Source: an uncultured Collinsella sp. (GTDB lineage Bacteria > Actinomycetota > Coriobacteriia > Coriobacteriales > Coriobacteriaceae). From it: a stretch of DNA of 12,682 bases. Positions 1 to 6,775 of this stretch are shown here, in pieces (position 1 is the first letter of the stretch; each line of letters starts with the position of its first letter). The stretch is from contig CABUDB010000018.1 in NCBI GenBank assembly GCA_902490245.1, positions 1-12,682 of the forward strand. Direction: 5' to 3'. A program made the position numbers and the translations under genes. Below the pieces are notes generated by a model. It made no database searches and was not told the origin of the DNA. It was given only the letters and a program-made list of their open reading frames with translations.

Positions 1-68
1 GGTGGTGGTGAGGCGTCATGGTTGGGGGACGGGAGCGGTGGACGGCGACCGTTGGCGACTTGTAGCAC

Positions 69-122
69 TTTCCAGCTTTATTGCAACGGAGTACAATGGA
101 TAACGTTTAAGTTCAACTTGAA
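69..122 (+). promoter_or_regulatory. Probable promoter and overlapping dyads upstream of the metallophosphoesterase gene
   Basis: A TTTCCA -35 box (69-74), a 17-nt spacer and a TACAAT -10 box (92-97) make a good sigma-70-type promoter. Just downstream, two overlapping perfect dyads, AAGTTCAACTT (109-119) and TTCAACTTGAA (112-122), lie where a repressor could act. A small UUCG-capped hairpin (141-150) follows in the leader. Positions 1-68 show no gene I can support. The promoter is seen in the sequence; the operator role is inference. Confidence 0.5.
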
Positions 123-172
123 GTTTTAGCCGTGGCTTCGGGCTTCGGCCGCAATGCAGGGAAAGGCGTTCC

Positions 173-1012
173 ATGGCGATCTATGTGACATCCGATGCTC
201 ACGGGCACGTGCGCGCGCTGGACGAGGCCCTTTCCAAGATCTCGCTGACGTCCGACGACACGCTGTATGTGCTGGGTGACATGATCGACCGCGGTCCCGA
301 TCCGGTCGGCGTCATCAACTTGGTGCGGTCGCTGCCCAACGCTCGCGTGCTTAAGGGCAACCACGAGCAGATTATGCTCGACGCGATTATTGGGCAGGAC
401 CCGCTCGATGCCGAGACCTGGGATATCAACGGTGGCTGGACGACGCGCGAGCAGCTTAACGACATGGAATTTGAGGCGTACGAGGAGCTTGTGCGCTGGG
501 CTGCCGCCCTGCCGCTCTATGCGGTGGTCGAGACTGCCGAGCAGCCGTACCTGCTGGTGCACGCCGGTATTCAGACCGAGGCGGCGCGTGCGTTTTTGCT
601 TGAGCATGGTGTCGATTGCGCTGACGGCAGGGGAGCGGTTGATGCCGATCGCGAGTTGCTGCAGCAAATGCTCGCCGTGCAGTCGTCCGATGACTTGCTG
701 TGGATTCGTCACGGCTACTGGGATGTGCCGACCGGGCTGCTTTCTGCCGAGGGCAAGGGCCCGGTCGTGGTTAGCGGTCACACGCCCACGGTATCGCTTG
801 GGCGCTATTGCGAGGTCGGTGGTCTGGCGGGGCTCGATGAGGAGTCGGGTCGCGGGCAGATTGTGCGCCTGGGCGGCGAGGATACCGCCGGTGTGCCCGA
901 TCGCATCGATATCGACTGCGCCGCCGCCACCGGCTCCGAGTTCGGTCGCGTGGGCATCCTGCGCCTGGACGACGGGGCGGAGTTCTACGCGAACATCAAC
1001 CCGGGCGAATAA
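173..1012 (+). CDS. PPP-type metallophosphoesterase (protein phosphatase / diadenosine tetraphosphatase-like)
   Basis: A 279-residue cytoplasmic phosphoesterase with the full metal-site signature of the calcineurin-like superfamily. It has D8-x-H10 in TSDAHGH, GDMIDRG (residues 35-41), GNHE (62-65), H130 in LVHAGI and H203 in SGHTP. This order is that of the PPP branch, which holds bacterial protein Ser/Thr phosphatases and ApaH/PrpE-type Ap4A hydrolases; the sequence alone does not say which substrate is used. The length fits a single-domain enzyme, with no signal peptide or membrane segment. The ATG at 173 is preceded by an AGGGAAAGG ribosome binding site (158-166, 6-nt gap); the ATG at 154 is out of frame. 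It is monocistronic, behind its own promoter and convergent with the next gene. Family call firm, substrate unknown. Confidence 0.88.
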   Translation: MAIYVTSDAHGHVRALDEALSKISLTSDDTLYVLGDMIDRGPDPVGVINLVRSLPNARVLKGNHEQIMLDAIIGQDPLDAETWDINGGWTTREQLNDMEFEAYEELVRWAAALPLYAVVETAEQPYLLVHAGIQTEAARAFLLEHGVDCADGRGAVDADRELLQQMLAVQSSDDLLWIRHGYWDVPTGLLSAEGKGPVVVSGHTPTVSLGRYCEVGGLAGLDEESGRGQIVRLGGEDTAGVPDRIDIDCAAATGSEFGRVGILRLDDGAEFYANINPGE

Positions 1013-1327
1013 TCGGTGCAAGGGGTAGCTAATTTGGGAAGGGTTTTTGACCACTTTTGCCCTTCTGCCCGCTAATTGATTTCTCTGGGACGGGGATTTT
1101 AAAATCATTTGGCTGCCCGCTGGCTAAGTGAGTAGGCTATTTTGGAAATGCCGAGCAGCCGGCAAATTTGCCTCAACAAAACCGCAGGTCATTGACTTGT
1201 GTTTTGCCGGTGTGGTCAGGGATTCGGCAAAAGTCTACTCACTTAGTTTTGCGTGATGCATCTTGTCCGCAACGAGACCCCAGCCGGGGTGATTCCATCG
1301 CAAATTCCGGTGACCGGGGGCAGCTAA
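1013..1327. repeat. Non-coding convergent gap with nested inverted repeats
   Basis: No credible gene lies here. From left to right I see: a GAAGGG/CCCTTC stem (1038-1043 with 1060-1065, 16-nt loop), a possible weak terminator for the upstream gene; a perfect palindrome GATTTTAAAATC (1095-1106) preceded by GGGACGGG; a GGCTGC/GCAGCC pair (1111-1116 with 1155-1160); a CCGGCAAA/TTTGCCGG pair (1159-1166 with 1203-1210); the palindrome GGCAAATTTGCC (1161-1172); and a 15-bp inverted repeat with one mismatch, CTAAGTGAGTAGGCT (1124-1138) against its complement at 1232-1246, with a perfect 12-bp core. The motif GCTAATT recurs three times. It could be a small mobile repeat or a folded RNA; its function is unknown. 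Confidence 0.55.
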
Positions 1328-2911
1328 TTAGGCGCCGTATGGGTTGCGGTCGCGTTCGATGCGTTGGCGGATGTGGGCGTACTCGATTATCAGCAGCACC
1401 AGGAGTAGGGCCATGATGGCTAGGTAGCTCACCACGGCGCCCATCAGACCCAGCAGCTTAATCAGGTTCACCGGCAGCACCACGCTTACGGCGAAGCAGA
1501 TCAGGTAGATCTTGGTGACGTCTCCAGCGTGGCGCAGCACCGTGATGATGGCGTAGATAAAGTCGATGGCCGCGGTGACGCCGCCGGCGACGACCATCAG
1601 CAGCGCCAGCGTACGGTAGCGTTCAAAGCTGAGGCCGTACATAAAGTTCATGAGGGAAATACCGGGACCTGCCATAAATGCGGCGCACATGCCGGTGATG
1701 ACCACGATCAGCGCCATAACGGCAACAATAATCAGGTCAAAGCGACGACGCTTGCGAGGATTAGCCCAAATGCTCGACAAGCGCAGGAGCTGCGGTTTAT
1801 AGATAAATCCAATGCTCAGCAAAATAGCCTGCGCCGGAAAGAACAGGGCATTAAAGTACAGCTGATATTTGTATGCCAGCGTGCCTTCCATCACAAACTT
1901 GGGCATGCTCTCGATAAGGTTGAACAAGAACAGTGCACCAAAGAGTGGAGCGCACTGGACAAACAGGTGGCCGACCTCGCGAAGGCTCACGCGGCGCGAT
2001 TTTTCGGTCTCGAGCAGGGCGAGCGGCGCGGTGACCAGCACGAGCGAGGCGATCGCGGCGATGCCCATGGCCATGGCCGCGATGGGCATGCTGCGCGTGA
2101 GGAACAGCGCCACGCTGAAGACCGCGATGACGCCGACGGAGCGTAGCGTTTGGCTCATTCCAGCCAAGTAGAGTTTGTCGGCCTGCTGCAGGCGGCCTTC
2201 GTACACGTCGGCGACGCCGTCGATGACCTTATACAGGTAGACGCCCAGGCCGATCGTCGCCATCTGCGCGTCATAGCCGCGGGCGCTGCTGTACATGAGG
2301 CCGCAGCCTAGGGCGAGCGCTCCACAAAGCCAACGGTTGAGCTGGTAGGAGGCAAAGGACGTCTTTTCGTCGATGTCCGAGACCTGGAAATTGCGCACGC
2401 CGTAGTTGCACGCGATCATGATGAGCGTGCCGGTGACAAAGGCGATGGAGAATTTGCCTGCTTCTTCGGCGCCCACGAGCTGCGTAGACACGATGGTGAG
2501 CAGCGGAAATGCCAAGCCCCACACGGCGGTGCCGAGGGTGTTCCAAAGATAGTCGCGACTGGTGGCGTGCTCCTCGTATTCCGCTTCCTGCATGGAGAAG
2601 CCGCCGCCGTAGACGGCACCGAGCAGACGGTTCCACCAAGCGTTGACCATGCGGCGGACGGGGCCGGGCTCCCGATCGCGTTCGCGCCGGCGACGGCGCG
2701 TGGCCTGGCTGCTGTCGGGGCCGCCGGCGTTGCGCTGGCTCAGCTCCTGGATGCGCGCAAGCTCTTCGGCCGTGTGGGAGGCGGGGAACAGGCCATTCTC
2801 GATGCGTCCGCCCTGGGCCCTTGCGGTGCCGCTGCCCGCTACGGCGGGGTCGGCGACGCCATTGCGGCGGGCGATGGCGCGGCGAATGCTATCGAGGGGC
2901 GTGATGCTCAA
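1328..2911 (-). CDS. Polysaccharide flippase-like multispanning membrane protein (Wzx/MATE-type fold)
   Basis: A 527-residue protein with a roughly 125-residue hydrophilic N-terminus containing an Arg-rich cluster (RRRRRERDREPGPVRR, near residues 72-87), then about 12 to 14 hydrophobic segments. The pattern of the first membrane segments (SRDYLWNTLGTAVWGLAFPL, then VGAEEAGKFSIAFVTGTL) is that of oligosaccharide/polysaccharide flippases of the MOP superfamily, which move lipid-linked sugars across the cytoplasmic membrane. The start codon is TTG (2909-2911): an AGAAAGGA ribosome binding site (2919-2926 on the complement) sits 7 nt upstream, and no ATG is equally placed. No glycosyltransferase lies beside it, so the substrate cannot be inferred from the operon. 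The sugar-1-phosphate transferase gene about 8 kb away could feed the same envelope pathway, but that is speculation. A general membrane transporter of the same fold is the alternative. Confidence 0.72.
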   Translation of the reverse strand: MSITPLDSIRRAIARRNGVADPAVAGSGTARAQGGRIENGLFPASHTAEELARIQELSQRNAGGPDSSQATRRRRRERDREPGPVRRMVNAWWNRLLGAVYGGGFSMQEAEYEEHATSRDYLWNTLGTAVWGLAFPLLTIVSTQLVGAEEAGKFSIAFVTGTLIMIACNYGVRNFQVSDIDEKTSFASYQLNRWLCGALALGCGLMYSSARGYDAQMATIGLGVYLYKVIDGVADVYEGRLQQADKLYLAGMSQTLRSVGVIAVFSVALFLTRSMPIAAMAMGIAAIASLVLVTAPLALLETEKSRRVSLREVGHLFVQCAPLFGALFLFNLIESMPKFVMEGTLAYKYQLYFNALFFPAQAILLSIGFIYKPQLLRLSSIWANPRKRRRFDLIIVAVMALIVVITGMCAAFMAGPGISLMNFMYGLSFERYRTLALLMVVAGGVTAAIDFIYAIITVLRHAGDVTKIYLICFAVSVVLPVNLIKLLGLMGAVVSYLAIMALLLVLLIIEYAHIRQRIERDRNPYGA

Positions 2912-2939
2912 AGCGGGGTCCTTTCTATTGCTGCGCTCT

Positions 2940-2945
2940 AGTATA
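2940..2945 (-). promoter_or_regulatory. Possible -10 box of the flippase gene
   Basis: On the complement the sequence reads TATACT, 28 nt upstream of the TTG start, matching the -10 consensus at five of six positions. The expected -35 position has no good match, so this is weak. Confidence 0.3.
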
Positions 2946-2970
2946 GACGCGACGGTGTTCGCTCGTGTTT

Positions 2971-2987
2971 TTGAACGGATTGTTCAA
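2971..2987. promoter_or_regulatory. Dyad in the divergent flippase / lactate permease promoter region
   Basis: TTGAAC and GTTCAA flank a 5-nt GGATT spacer, a perfect 6+6 inverted repeat in the 183-bp divergent intergenic region. TGTAAT (3005-3010) could be a -10 for the permease, but its best -35, TTGTTC (2980-2985), lies 19 nt away and overlaps the dyad. A run of eight C (3052-3059) sits in the presumed leader, before the AAGGAG ribosome binding site. An operator role is inferred from position only. Confidence 0.3.
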
Positions 2988-3094
2988 TATTTTCGGCAGG
3001 CGGCTGTAATTTGTCGGTAAGTGTGCGGTATCCTGTTGAAGTTTTGTGACACCCCCCCCGATGCCGCCCACGCGGCACCAAGGAGCTTCTACCT

Positions 3095-4666
3095 ATGGAC
3101 GTCGCCGCATTCTTACTGGCTCTTGTGCCGATTATTTGGCTGGTCGTGATGCTGCTGTGCTTTAAATGGCCAGCTTGGAAGGCCGCTATCGGATCGTTTG
3201 TCCTTTCGTGCGTGCTTGCCTTCGCATGGTGGCACCTGCCGGCAGCGCAGATCGCGACCGCCTCGCTTGAAGGCTTTTTGATGGCTCTGTGGCCCATCGT
3301 CCTGGTGATCATCGCCGCGGTATTCACGTATAACCTGTGCGTTCGCACGGGCGCCATGGACGTGATCGGCAGCATGATCACCTCCATCAGCAGCGACCGC
3401 CGTCTGCTGGCGCTGCTCGTGGCCTGGTGCTTCGGTGGTTTTATGGAGGGCATGGCCGGTTTTGGCACTGCCGTCGCCATTCCTGCCGGCATGCTCGCGG
3501 GCCTGGGTTTTGAGGCCGTGCCCGCCGTGCTCATCTGCCTGCTGGCCAACGGCGTACCCACACCCTACGGCTCCATCGGCATCCCCACGGTGTCCGTTGC
3601 CGACTTGGTGGGTCTGGATTCCCTGCACCTGGCGACCGTTCAGCTGGTGCAGTTGGCGCCTTTCTTTGTGATGATGCCGCTGTTTATCGTACTGGTTGCT
3701 GGTCGTGTTGCCGAGGACCAGGGCAACGTTGCAGGCGTTGCCGAGCGCCTACGTGGCGCGGCGGGCATCGCCGTGCTCTCCGGCGTGTCCTTTGCCGGTG
3801 CGGCTCTGGTCGTTGCTAGGTTTGTGGGTCCCGAGCTTGCCGTCGTCGTCGGTTCTATCGTTTCGCTCGGGCTGACAGCTGCGCTTGCTATGCGTGCCGA
3901 GAAGTCGGGGCATCTGGACGCACGCTTTCACATGAATATCGAGGCCGGCGAACAGCTCACCGTTAAGTCGGCGCTTTCTGCCTGGTCGTGCTTCATCCTG
4001 ATTTTTGTTCTGCTGCTGGGTACGTCCAACCTGGTGCCCGTTGTACATGCCGCGCTCGCGCCGTTTGCGAGTCACGTGCAGGTATATTGCGGCGAGAACC
4101 CCGGTACGCTTACGTTTTCGTGGATCAACACGCCGGGTGTTTGGATTTTCCTGGCTGCGTTTGTCGGCGGTGCCATTCAGGGCGCTTCGCCGCGCTTGAT
4201 GGGCGAGGTGCTGGCCGCGACTGTCAAGCAGATGATGCCGACGGTCATTACCATGCTTTCGGTGCTGGGCTGCGCCAAGGTGATGGGCTATGCGGGCATG
4301 ATCTCGTCGATCAGCGCGTTCTGTATCGCCGTCGCCGGTAGTTTGTACCCGATTCTGGCCCCGTGGATCGGTGCCGTCGGTGCGTTCGTGACCGGTTCGG
4401 GCACGTCGTCGGGCATGCTGTTCGGTCCCATCCAGAGCCAGGCGGCTACGGCGCTGGGCGTGAGTGACTACTGGATGGTCGCGCTGAACGCCCTGGGTGT
4501 CGCCGCCGGCAAGATGATCTCGCCGCAGACGCTCGCCATTGGTCTTGCCGCCGTACGCGTGCGCGGCAAGGACGCCGAACTCCTGAGCGCCGTGCTGCCC
4601 TACGCCGCCGGCATGCTGGTCCTCATGAGCGCCATCGCCATGCTCGGACAAGGCCTGCCGCTGTAG
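3095..4666 (+). CDS. lctP: L-lactate permease (LctP family)
   Basis: A 523-residue integral membrane protein, hydrophobic over nearly its whole length with roughly 12 to 14 membrane segments. It is of the usual length for the lactate permease family, which imports lactate or related 2-hydroxy acids with protons. The family signature is clear: GFMEGMAGFGT (residues 115-125) followed by IPAGML, then PTPYGSIGIPT (155-165). The ATG at 3095 has an AAGGAG ribosome binding site at 3080-3085. The gene is divergent from the flippase and followed on the same strand by pckA, separated by hairpins. Lactate entry feeding pyruvate and oxaloacetate next to PEP carboxykinase is metabolically coherent, although no lactate dehydrogenase lies in the window. 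The stop codon is built into the first base pair of the downstream hairpin. Glycolate transport is the main alternative substrate. Confidence 0.88.
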   Translation: MDVAAFLLALVPIIWLVVMLLCFKWPAWKAAIGSFVLSCVLAFAWWHLPAAQIATASLEGFLMALWPIVLVIIAAVFTYNLCVRTGAMDVIGSMITSISSDRRLLALLVAWCFGGFMEGMAGFGTAVAIPAGMLAGLGFEAVPAVLICLLANGVPTPYGSIGIPTVSVADLVGLDSLHLATVQLVQLAPFFVMMPLFIVLVAGRVAEDQGNVAGVAERLRGAAGIAVLSGVSFAGAALVVARFVGPELAVVVGSIVSLGLTAALAMRAEKSGHLDARFHMNIEAGEQLTVKSALSAWSCFILIFVLLLGTSNLVPVVHAALAPFASHVQVYCGENPGTLTFSWINTPGVWIFLAAFVGGAIQGASPRLMGEVLAATVKQMMPTVITMLSVLGCAKVMGYAGMISSISAFCIAVAGSLYPILAPWIGAVGAFVTGSGTSSGMLFGPIQSQAATALGVSDYWMVALNALGVAAGKMISPQTLAIGLAAVRVRGKDAELLSAVLPYAAGMLVLMSAIAMLGQGLPL

Positions 4667-4698
4667 CCGGCACTTTGGGAACGTCCCTAAGTGCCGGC
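4666..4698 (+). terminator. Hairpin overlapping the lactate permease stop codon
   Basis: GCCGGCACTT (4666-4675) pairs with AAGTGCCGGC (4689-4698). Inside, GGGA (4677-4680) pairs with TCCC (4684-4687) after a T-T mismatch, giving a core GGGAACGTCCC. The stem begins with the G of the TAG stop. There is no T-run after it, so it may be a repeat element or a 3'-end stabiliser rather than a classical intrinsic terminator. Confidence 0.45.
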
Positions 4699-4701
4699 AG
4701 C

Positions 4702-4743
4702 TGGGGACACTCCTTGGCTGTTGCCTGTTCAAGAGTGTCCCCA
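4702..4743. repeat. Inverted repeat hairpin, second of three before pckA
   Basis: TGGGGACACTC (4702-4712) is perfectly complementary to GAGTGTCCCCA (4733-4743) around a 20-nt loop. Its GGGGACA string recalls the loop of the hairpin family found further right (GGGGACAGG at 6618-6626), but here it lies in the stem. It is probably a member of the same broad class of small palindromic extragenic repeats. Confidence 0.5.
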
Positions 4744-4778
4744 ACGACTAGTCGTTTAAGAACGTCCCTAATGACTAG
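4744..4778. repeat. Third hairpin before pckA, related to the first
   Basis: ACGACTAGTCGT (4744-4755) is a perfect 12-bp palindrome. In addition CTAGTC (4748-4753) pairs with GACTAG (4773-4778) around a GAACGTCCC core (4760-4768). The layout TTTnnGAACGTCCCTAA (4755-4771) matches the first hairpin (4674-4690) closely while the arms differ completely, so the two look like diverged copies of one element with exchanged arms. Confidence 0.45.
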
Positions 4779-4827
4779 GCCGCTTGCGTGCGATTTTTGA
4801 CCGTTGAGCGGGCGCTTCGCCGTTGCC

Positions 4828-4843
4828 GCAAAAACGTTTTTGC
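4828..4843. promoter_or_regulatory. Perfect 16-bp palindrome upstream of pckA, candidate LacI-family operator
   Basis: GCAAAAACGTTTTTGC is a perfect palindrome with a central CG, 75 bp before the pckA start. Operators of LacI/GalR-family regulators such as PurR and CcpA have a central CG step flanked by A/T-rich half sites, so a catabolite-type regulator is a plausible binder. No clear promoter boxes can be assigned around it; TTGCCG (4823-4828) is one weak -35 candidate. A small hairpin CTTTAC-GTGA-GTAAAG (4860-4875) follows. Confidence 0.5.
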
Positions 4844-4917
4844 ATATCGGGTACAACGGGCTTTACGTGAGTAAAGTGCGCGCCGCGTCCACGTGTCGCG
4901 TTTTTAAAGGAGGCCCC

Positions 4918-6588
4918 ATGCCTGGTGTTACCCCTGCAGAAGTTCTATCCAACTTTGGCATTACGCTGGTCGAAGATCCCGCCGAGAACCAACCCCGCCT
5001 GCTGGTCGACCTGCCGGCAGCCGAGCTCGTCGAGCATGCGATTCGCCGCGAAGAGGGCCGTATGGCCTCCAACGGCGCACTCGTGATCGAGACGGGGGAG
5101 CGTACCGGACGTTCGCCCAACGACCGCTTTATCGTTGACACCCCCGATGTCCACGACAAGATTGCCTGGGGCGCCGTCAACCGCCCGCTGTCTGTCGAGA
5201 GCTACGAGGCCATCAAATCCGGCATCGTCGACTATCTCAACGAGCGCGACGTGTTCGTCACCCGCGGTATGGCCGGTGCCGACCGCAACCATACGCGTCG
5301 CCTGCTTGTCGCCTGCGAGCGTGCCAGCCAGGCGCTCTTTATTAAGCAGATGCTCGCCCGCCCGCTTGCCCGCGAAATCGCACGCACCGGCGAGCCGGAC
5401 TTCTGCGTGCTCGCCGCGCCGGGCTATCAGTGCGACCCTGCCATCAAGGGCCTCAACTCCAGCGCCGCGGTGGTTATTAATTTCCAGGAGCGCGTGATTC
5501 TGGTCGCTGGCACCGGCTACTCCGGCGAGATCAAAAAGTCCATCTTCAGCGTTATGAATTACCTGCTGCCCGTCGAAGACGACGTTCTGCCCATGCATTG
5601 CTCGGCCAGTATGGATCCCGTCACGCACGAGACCGCGGTGTTCTTTGGCCTGTCGGGCACCGGCAAGACCACGCTTTCGGCCAACCCCACGCGCCTGCTG
5701 ATCGGCGACGACGAGCACGGCTGGTCCGACATGGGCATCTTTAACGTCGAGGGCGGCTGCTACGCCAAGTGCGAGGGCCTGGACGCGTTCCACGAGCCCG
5801 AGATATTCAACGCCGTTCGCTTTGGCGCCATTTGTGAAAACGTGGTACTCGATGAGAATCGCAAGCCTAACTACGACGACGTCTCGATCACGCACAACAC
5901 GCGCGTGGCATATCCCGTCGAGCACATTCCCAACGCGTGGACCAAGGGCATGGGCACCACTCCGAGCGTCGTGCTGTTCCTGACCTGCGACGCCTTTGGC
6001 GTGTTGCCGCCCATCTCACGCCTGACGGCCGATGCCGCCATGTACCACTTTGTGACGGGCTTCACCGCCAAGATCCCCGGCACCGAGGTCGGCGTCACCG
6101 AGCCCACGCCCACGTTCTCCTCGCTGTTCGGAGAGCCATTTATGCCGCTCGACCCCATGGTCTACGCTAAGATGCTCGGCGAGCGCATCGCCGACGGCCG
6201 CACGCGCGTCTACCTGGTCAACACCGGCTGGATTGGCGGCGGCTACGGCGTGGGTCATCGCATTGAGCTGGCCTACACGCGCTCGCTGGTCGCTCGCGCC
6301 CTCGACGGTACCATCGAGGACAGCGAGTTTGTGCACGACGATATCTTTAATGTCGACATCCCCACCACGTGCCACGGTGTGCCCGACGGCATCCTGGTGC
6401 CGCGCCAGTACTGGCAGAGCACCGCGCGCTACGACGAGGCAGCTCACAACCTGGCGGTGATGTTCGAGGAGAACTTCGAGAAGAAGTACTCGCACCTGCC
6501 CGACTCCGTCAAGGCCGCCGGTCCGCACGCCCAGGTGTCCGCCGAGGCCCGTCATCGCGGCCGCGGCTTGCTGGGGCTCCGCCACTAG
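4918..6588 (+). CDS. pckA: Phosphoenolpyruvate carboxykinase (ATP)
   Basis: A 556-residue cytoplasmic enzyme interconverting oxaloacetate plus ATP with PEP, CO2 and ADP. In anaerobic gut bacteria it often runs toward oxaloacetate and saves the phosphate-bond energy. The ATP-type signature is complete: TGRSPNDRF (residues 63-71) and GYSGEIKKSIF (200-210) of the oxaloacetate/metal site, the kinase-1a P-loop GLSGTGKTTLS (244-254), DDEHGW (264-269), and the C-terminal NTGWIGGGYGVGHRI segment. The ATG at 4918 follows an AAAGGAGG ribosome binding site (4906-4913); the open frame reaches upstream but lacks a comparable start. The protein ends with about 17 residues (VSAEARHRGRGLLGLRH) beyond the PDSVKAAGP region where family members I recall stop, making a basic tail. 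A hairpin terminator follows within 20 bp, and a LacI-like palindrome lies upstream, suggesting carbon-source control. Confidence 0.96.
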   Translation: MPGVTPAEVLSNFGITLVEDPAENQPRLLVDLPAAELVEHAIRREEGRMASNGALVIETGERTGRSPNDRFIVDTPDVHDKIAWGAVNRPLSVESYEAIKSGIVDYLNERDVFVTRGMAGADRNHTRRLLVACERASQALFIKQMLARPLAREIARTGEPDFCVLAAPGYQCDPAIKGLNSSAAVVINFQERVILVAGTGYSGEIKKSIFSVMNYLLPVEDDVLPMHCSASMDPVTHETAVFFGLSGTGKTTLSANPTRLLIGDDEHGWSDMGIFNVEGGCYAKCEGLDAFHEPEIFNAVRFGAICENVVLDENRKPNYDDVSITHNTRVAYPVEHIPNAWTKGMGTTPSVVLFLTCDAFGVLPPISRLTADAAMYHFVTGFTAKIPGTEVGVTEPTPTFSSLFGEPFMPLDPMVYAKMLGERIADGRTRVYLVNTGWIGGGYGVGHRIELAYTRSLVARALDGTIEDSEFVHDDIFNVDIPTTCHGVPDGILVPRQYWQSTARYDEAAHNLAVMFEENFEKKYSHLPDSVKAAGPHAQVSAEARHRGRGLLGLRH

Positions 6589-6607
6589 CGTCGCCGCGAG
6601 TCCATAT

Positions 6608-6644
6608 CCACCACAAAGGGGACAGGTACCTTTGTGGTGGTTTT
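6608..6644 (+). terminator. Hairpin element copy 1 (forward), pckA terminator
   Basis: CCACCACAAAGG (6608-6619) pairs over 12 bp with CCTTTGTGGTGG (6629-6640) around the 9-nt loop GGACAGGTA, followed by TTTT. It stands 20 bp after the pckA stop and meets the criteria for an intrinsic terminator. It is also the first of four copies of one repeat in this window; copies 1 and 3 share this orientation. Confidence 0.75.
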
Positions 6645-6671
6645 GCTCGCGCGGAAGACTCGGGTTACAAT
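6643..6671 (+). promoter_or_regulatory. Promoter for the B3/B4 protein leader
   Basis: TTGCTC (6643-6648), a spacer of exactly 17 nt and TACAAT (6666-6671) form a good sigma-70-type promoter. Its -35 box begins in the T-tract of the preceding terminator hairpin, so the repeat supplies part of the promoter. Transcription would begin near 6678. Confidence 0.55.
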
Positions 6672-6677
6672 ACGCCT

Positions 6678-6775
6678 GACATATCGCCCCCTTCTCCGGA
6701 TGGGGGCAGCGTAAGCGCTCTTGTGGCGGCACCGTAGGACTTTGAAGGTGGCCGCTGTGAGGGCGCTTTTTGTTT
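6678..6775 (+). ncRNA. Structured leader or small RNA ending in a terminator-like hairpin
   Basis: Between the promoter and the B3/B4 gene lie two stems. The first is GCCCCC/GGGGGC (6686-6691 with 6702-6707, 10-nt loop). The second is a long stem (6714-6733 with 6747-6767) of about 20 pairs including several G-U pairs and one bulge, with a 13-nt loop, followed by TTTTGTTT (6768-6775). That is the form of an intrinsic terminator about 40 nt before the start codon. It implies either a free RNA of about 100 nt or an attenuator controlling the gene. I do not recognise a known riboswitch class. Confidence 0.45.

Noticed and set aside
113..1108. 331-codon open frame on the complement across the metallophosphoesterase gene
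   Set aside because: It is antisense to a gene with complete catalytic motifs, has low-complexity His/Arg/Gln-rich content and no ribosome binding site; such frames are common in GC-rich DNA.
1168..1416. 82-codon plus-strand frame running from the intergenic gap into the flippase gene
   Set aside because: It crosses the inverted-repeat region, overlaps the 3' end of the flippase gene and lacks a ribosome binding site and family resemblance.
4797..4825. TTGACC (4797-4802) as the -35 of a pckA promoter
   Set aside because: No acceptable -10 box occurs 16-18 nt downstream; the spacing falls in GC-rich sequence.
3749..5925. Long complement frames opposite lctP (3749-4744) and pckA (4945-5925)
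   Set aside because: Both are antisense to clearly recognised genes and show shadow composition; no start signals.
6723..6737. T-box-like string (TGGCGGCACCG) in the B3/B4 leader
   Set aside because: The match to the T-box antiterminator core is poor, and the leader upstream of it is only about 45 nt, far too short for Stem I.
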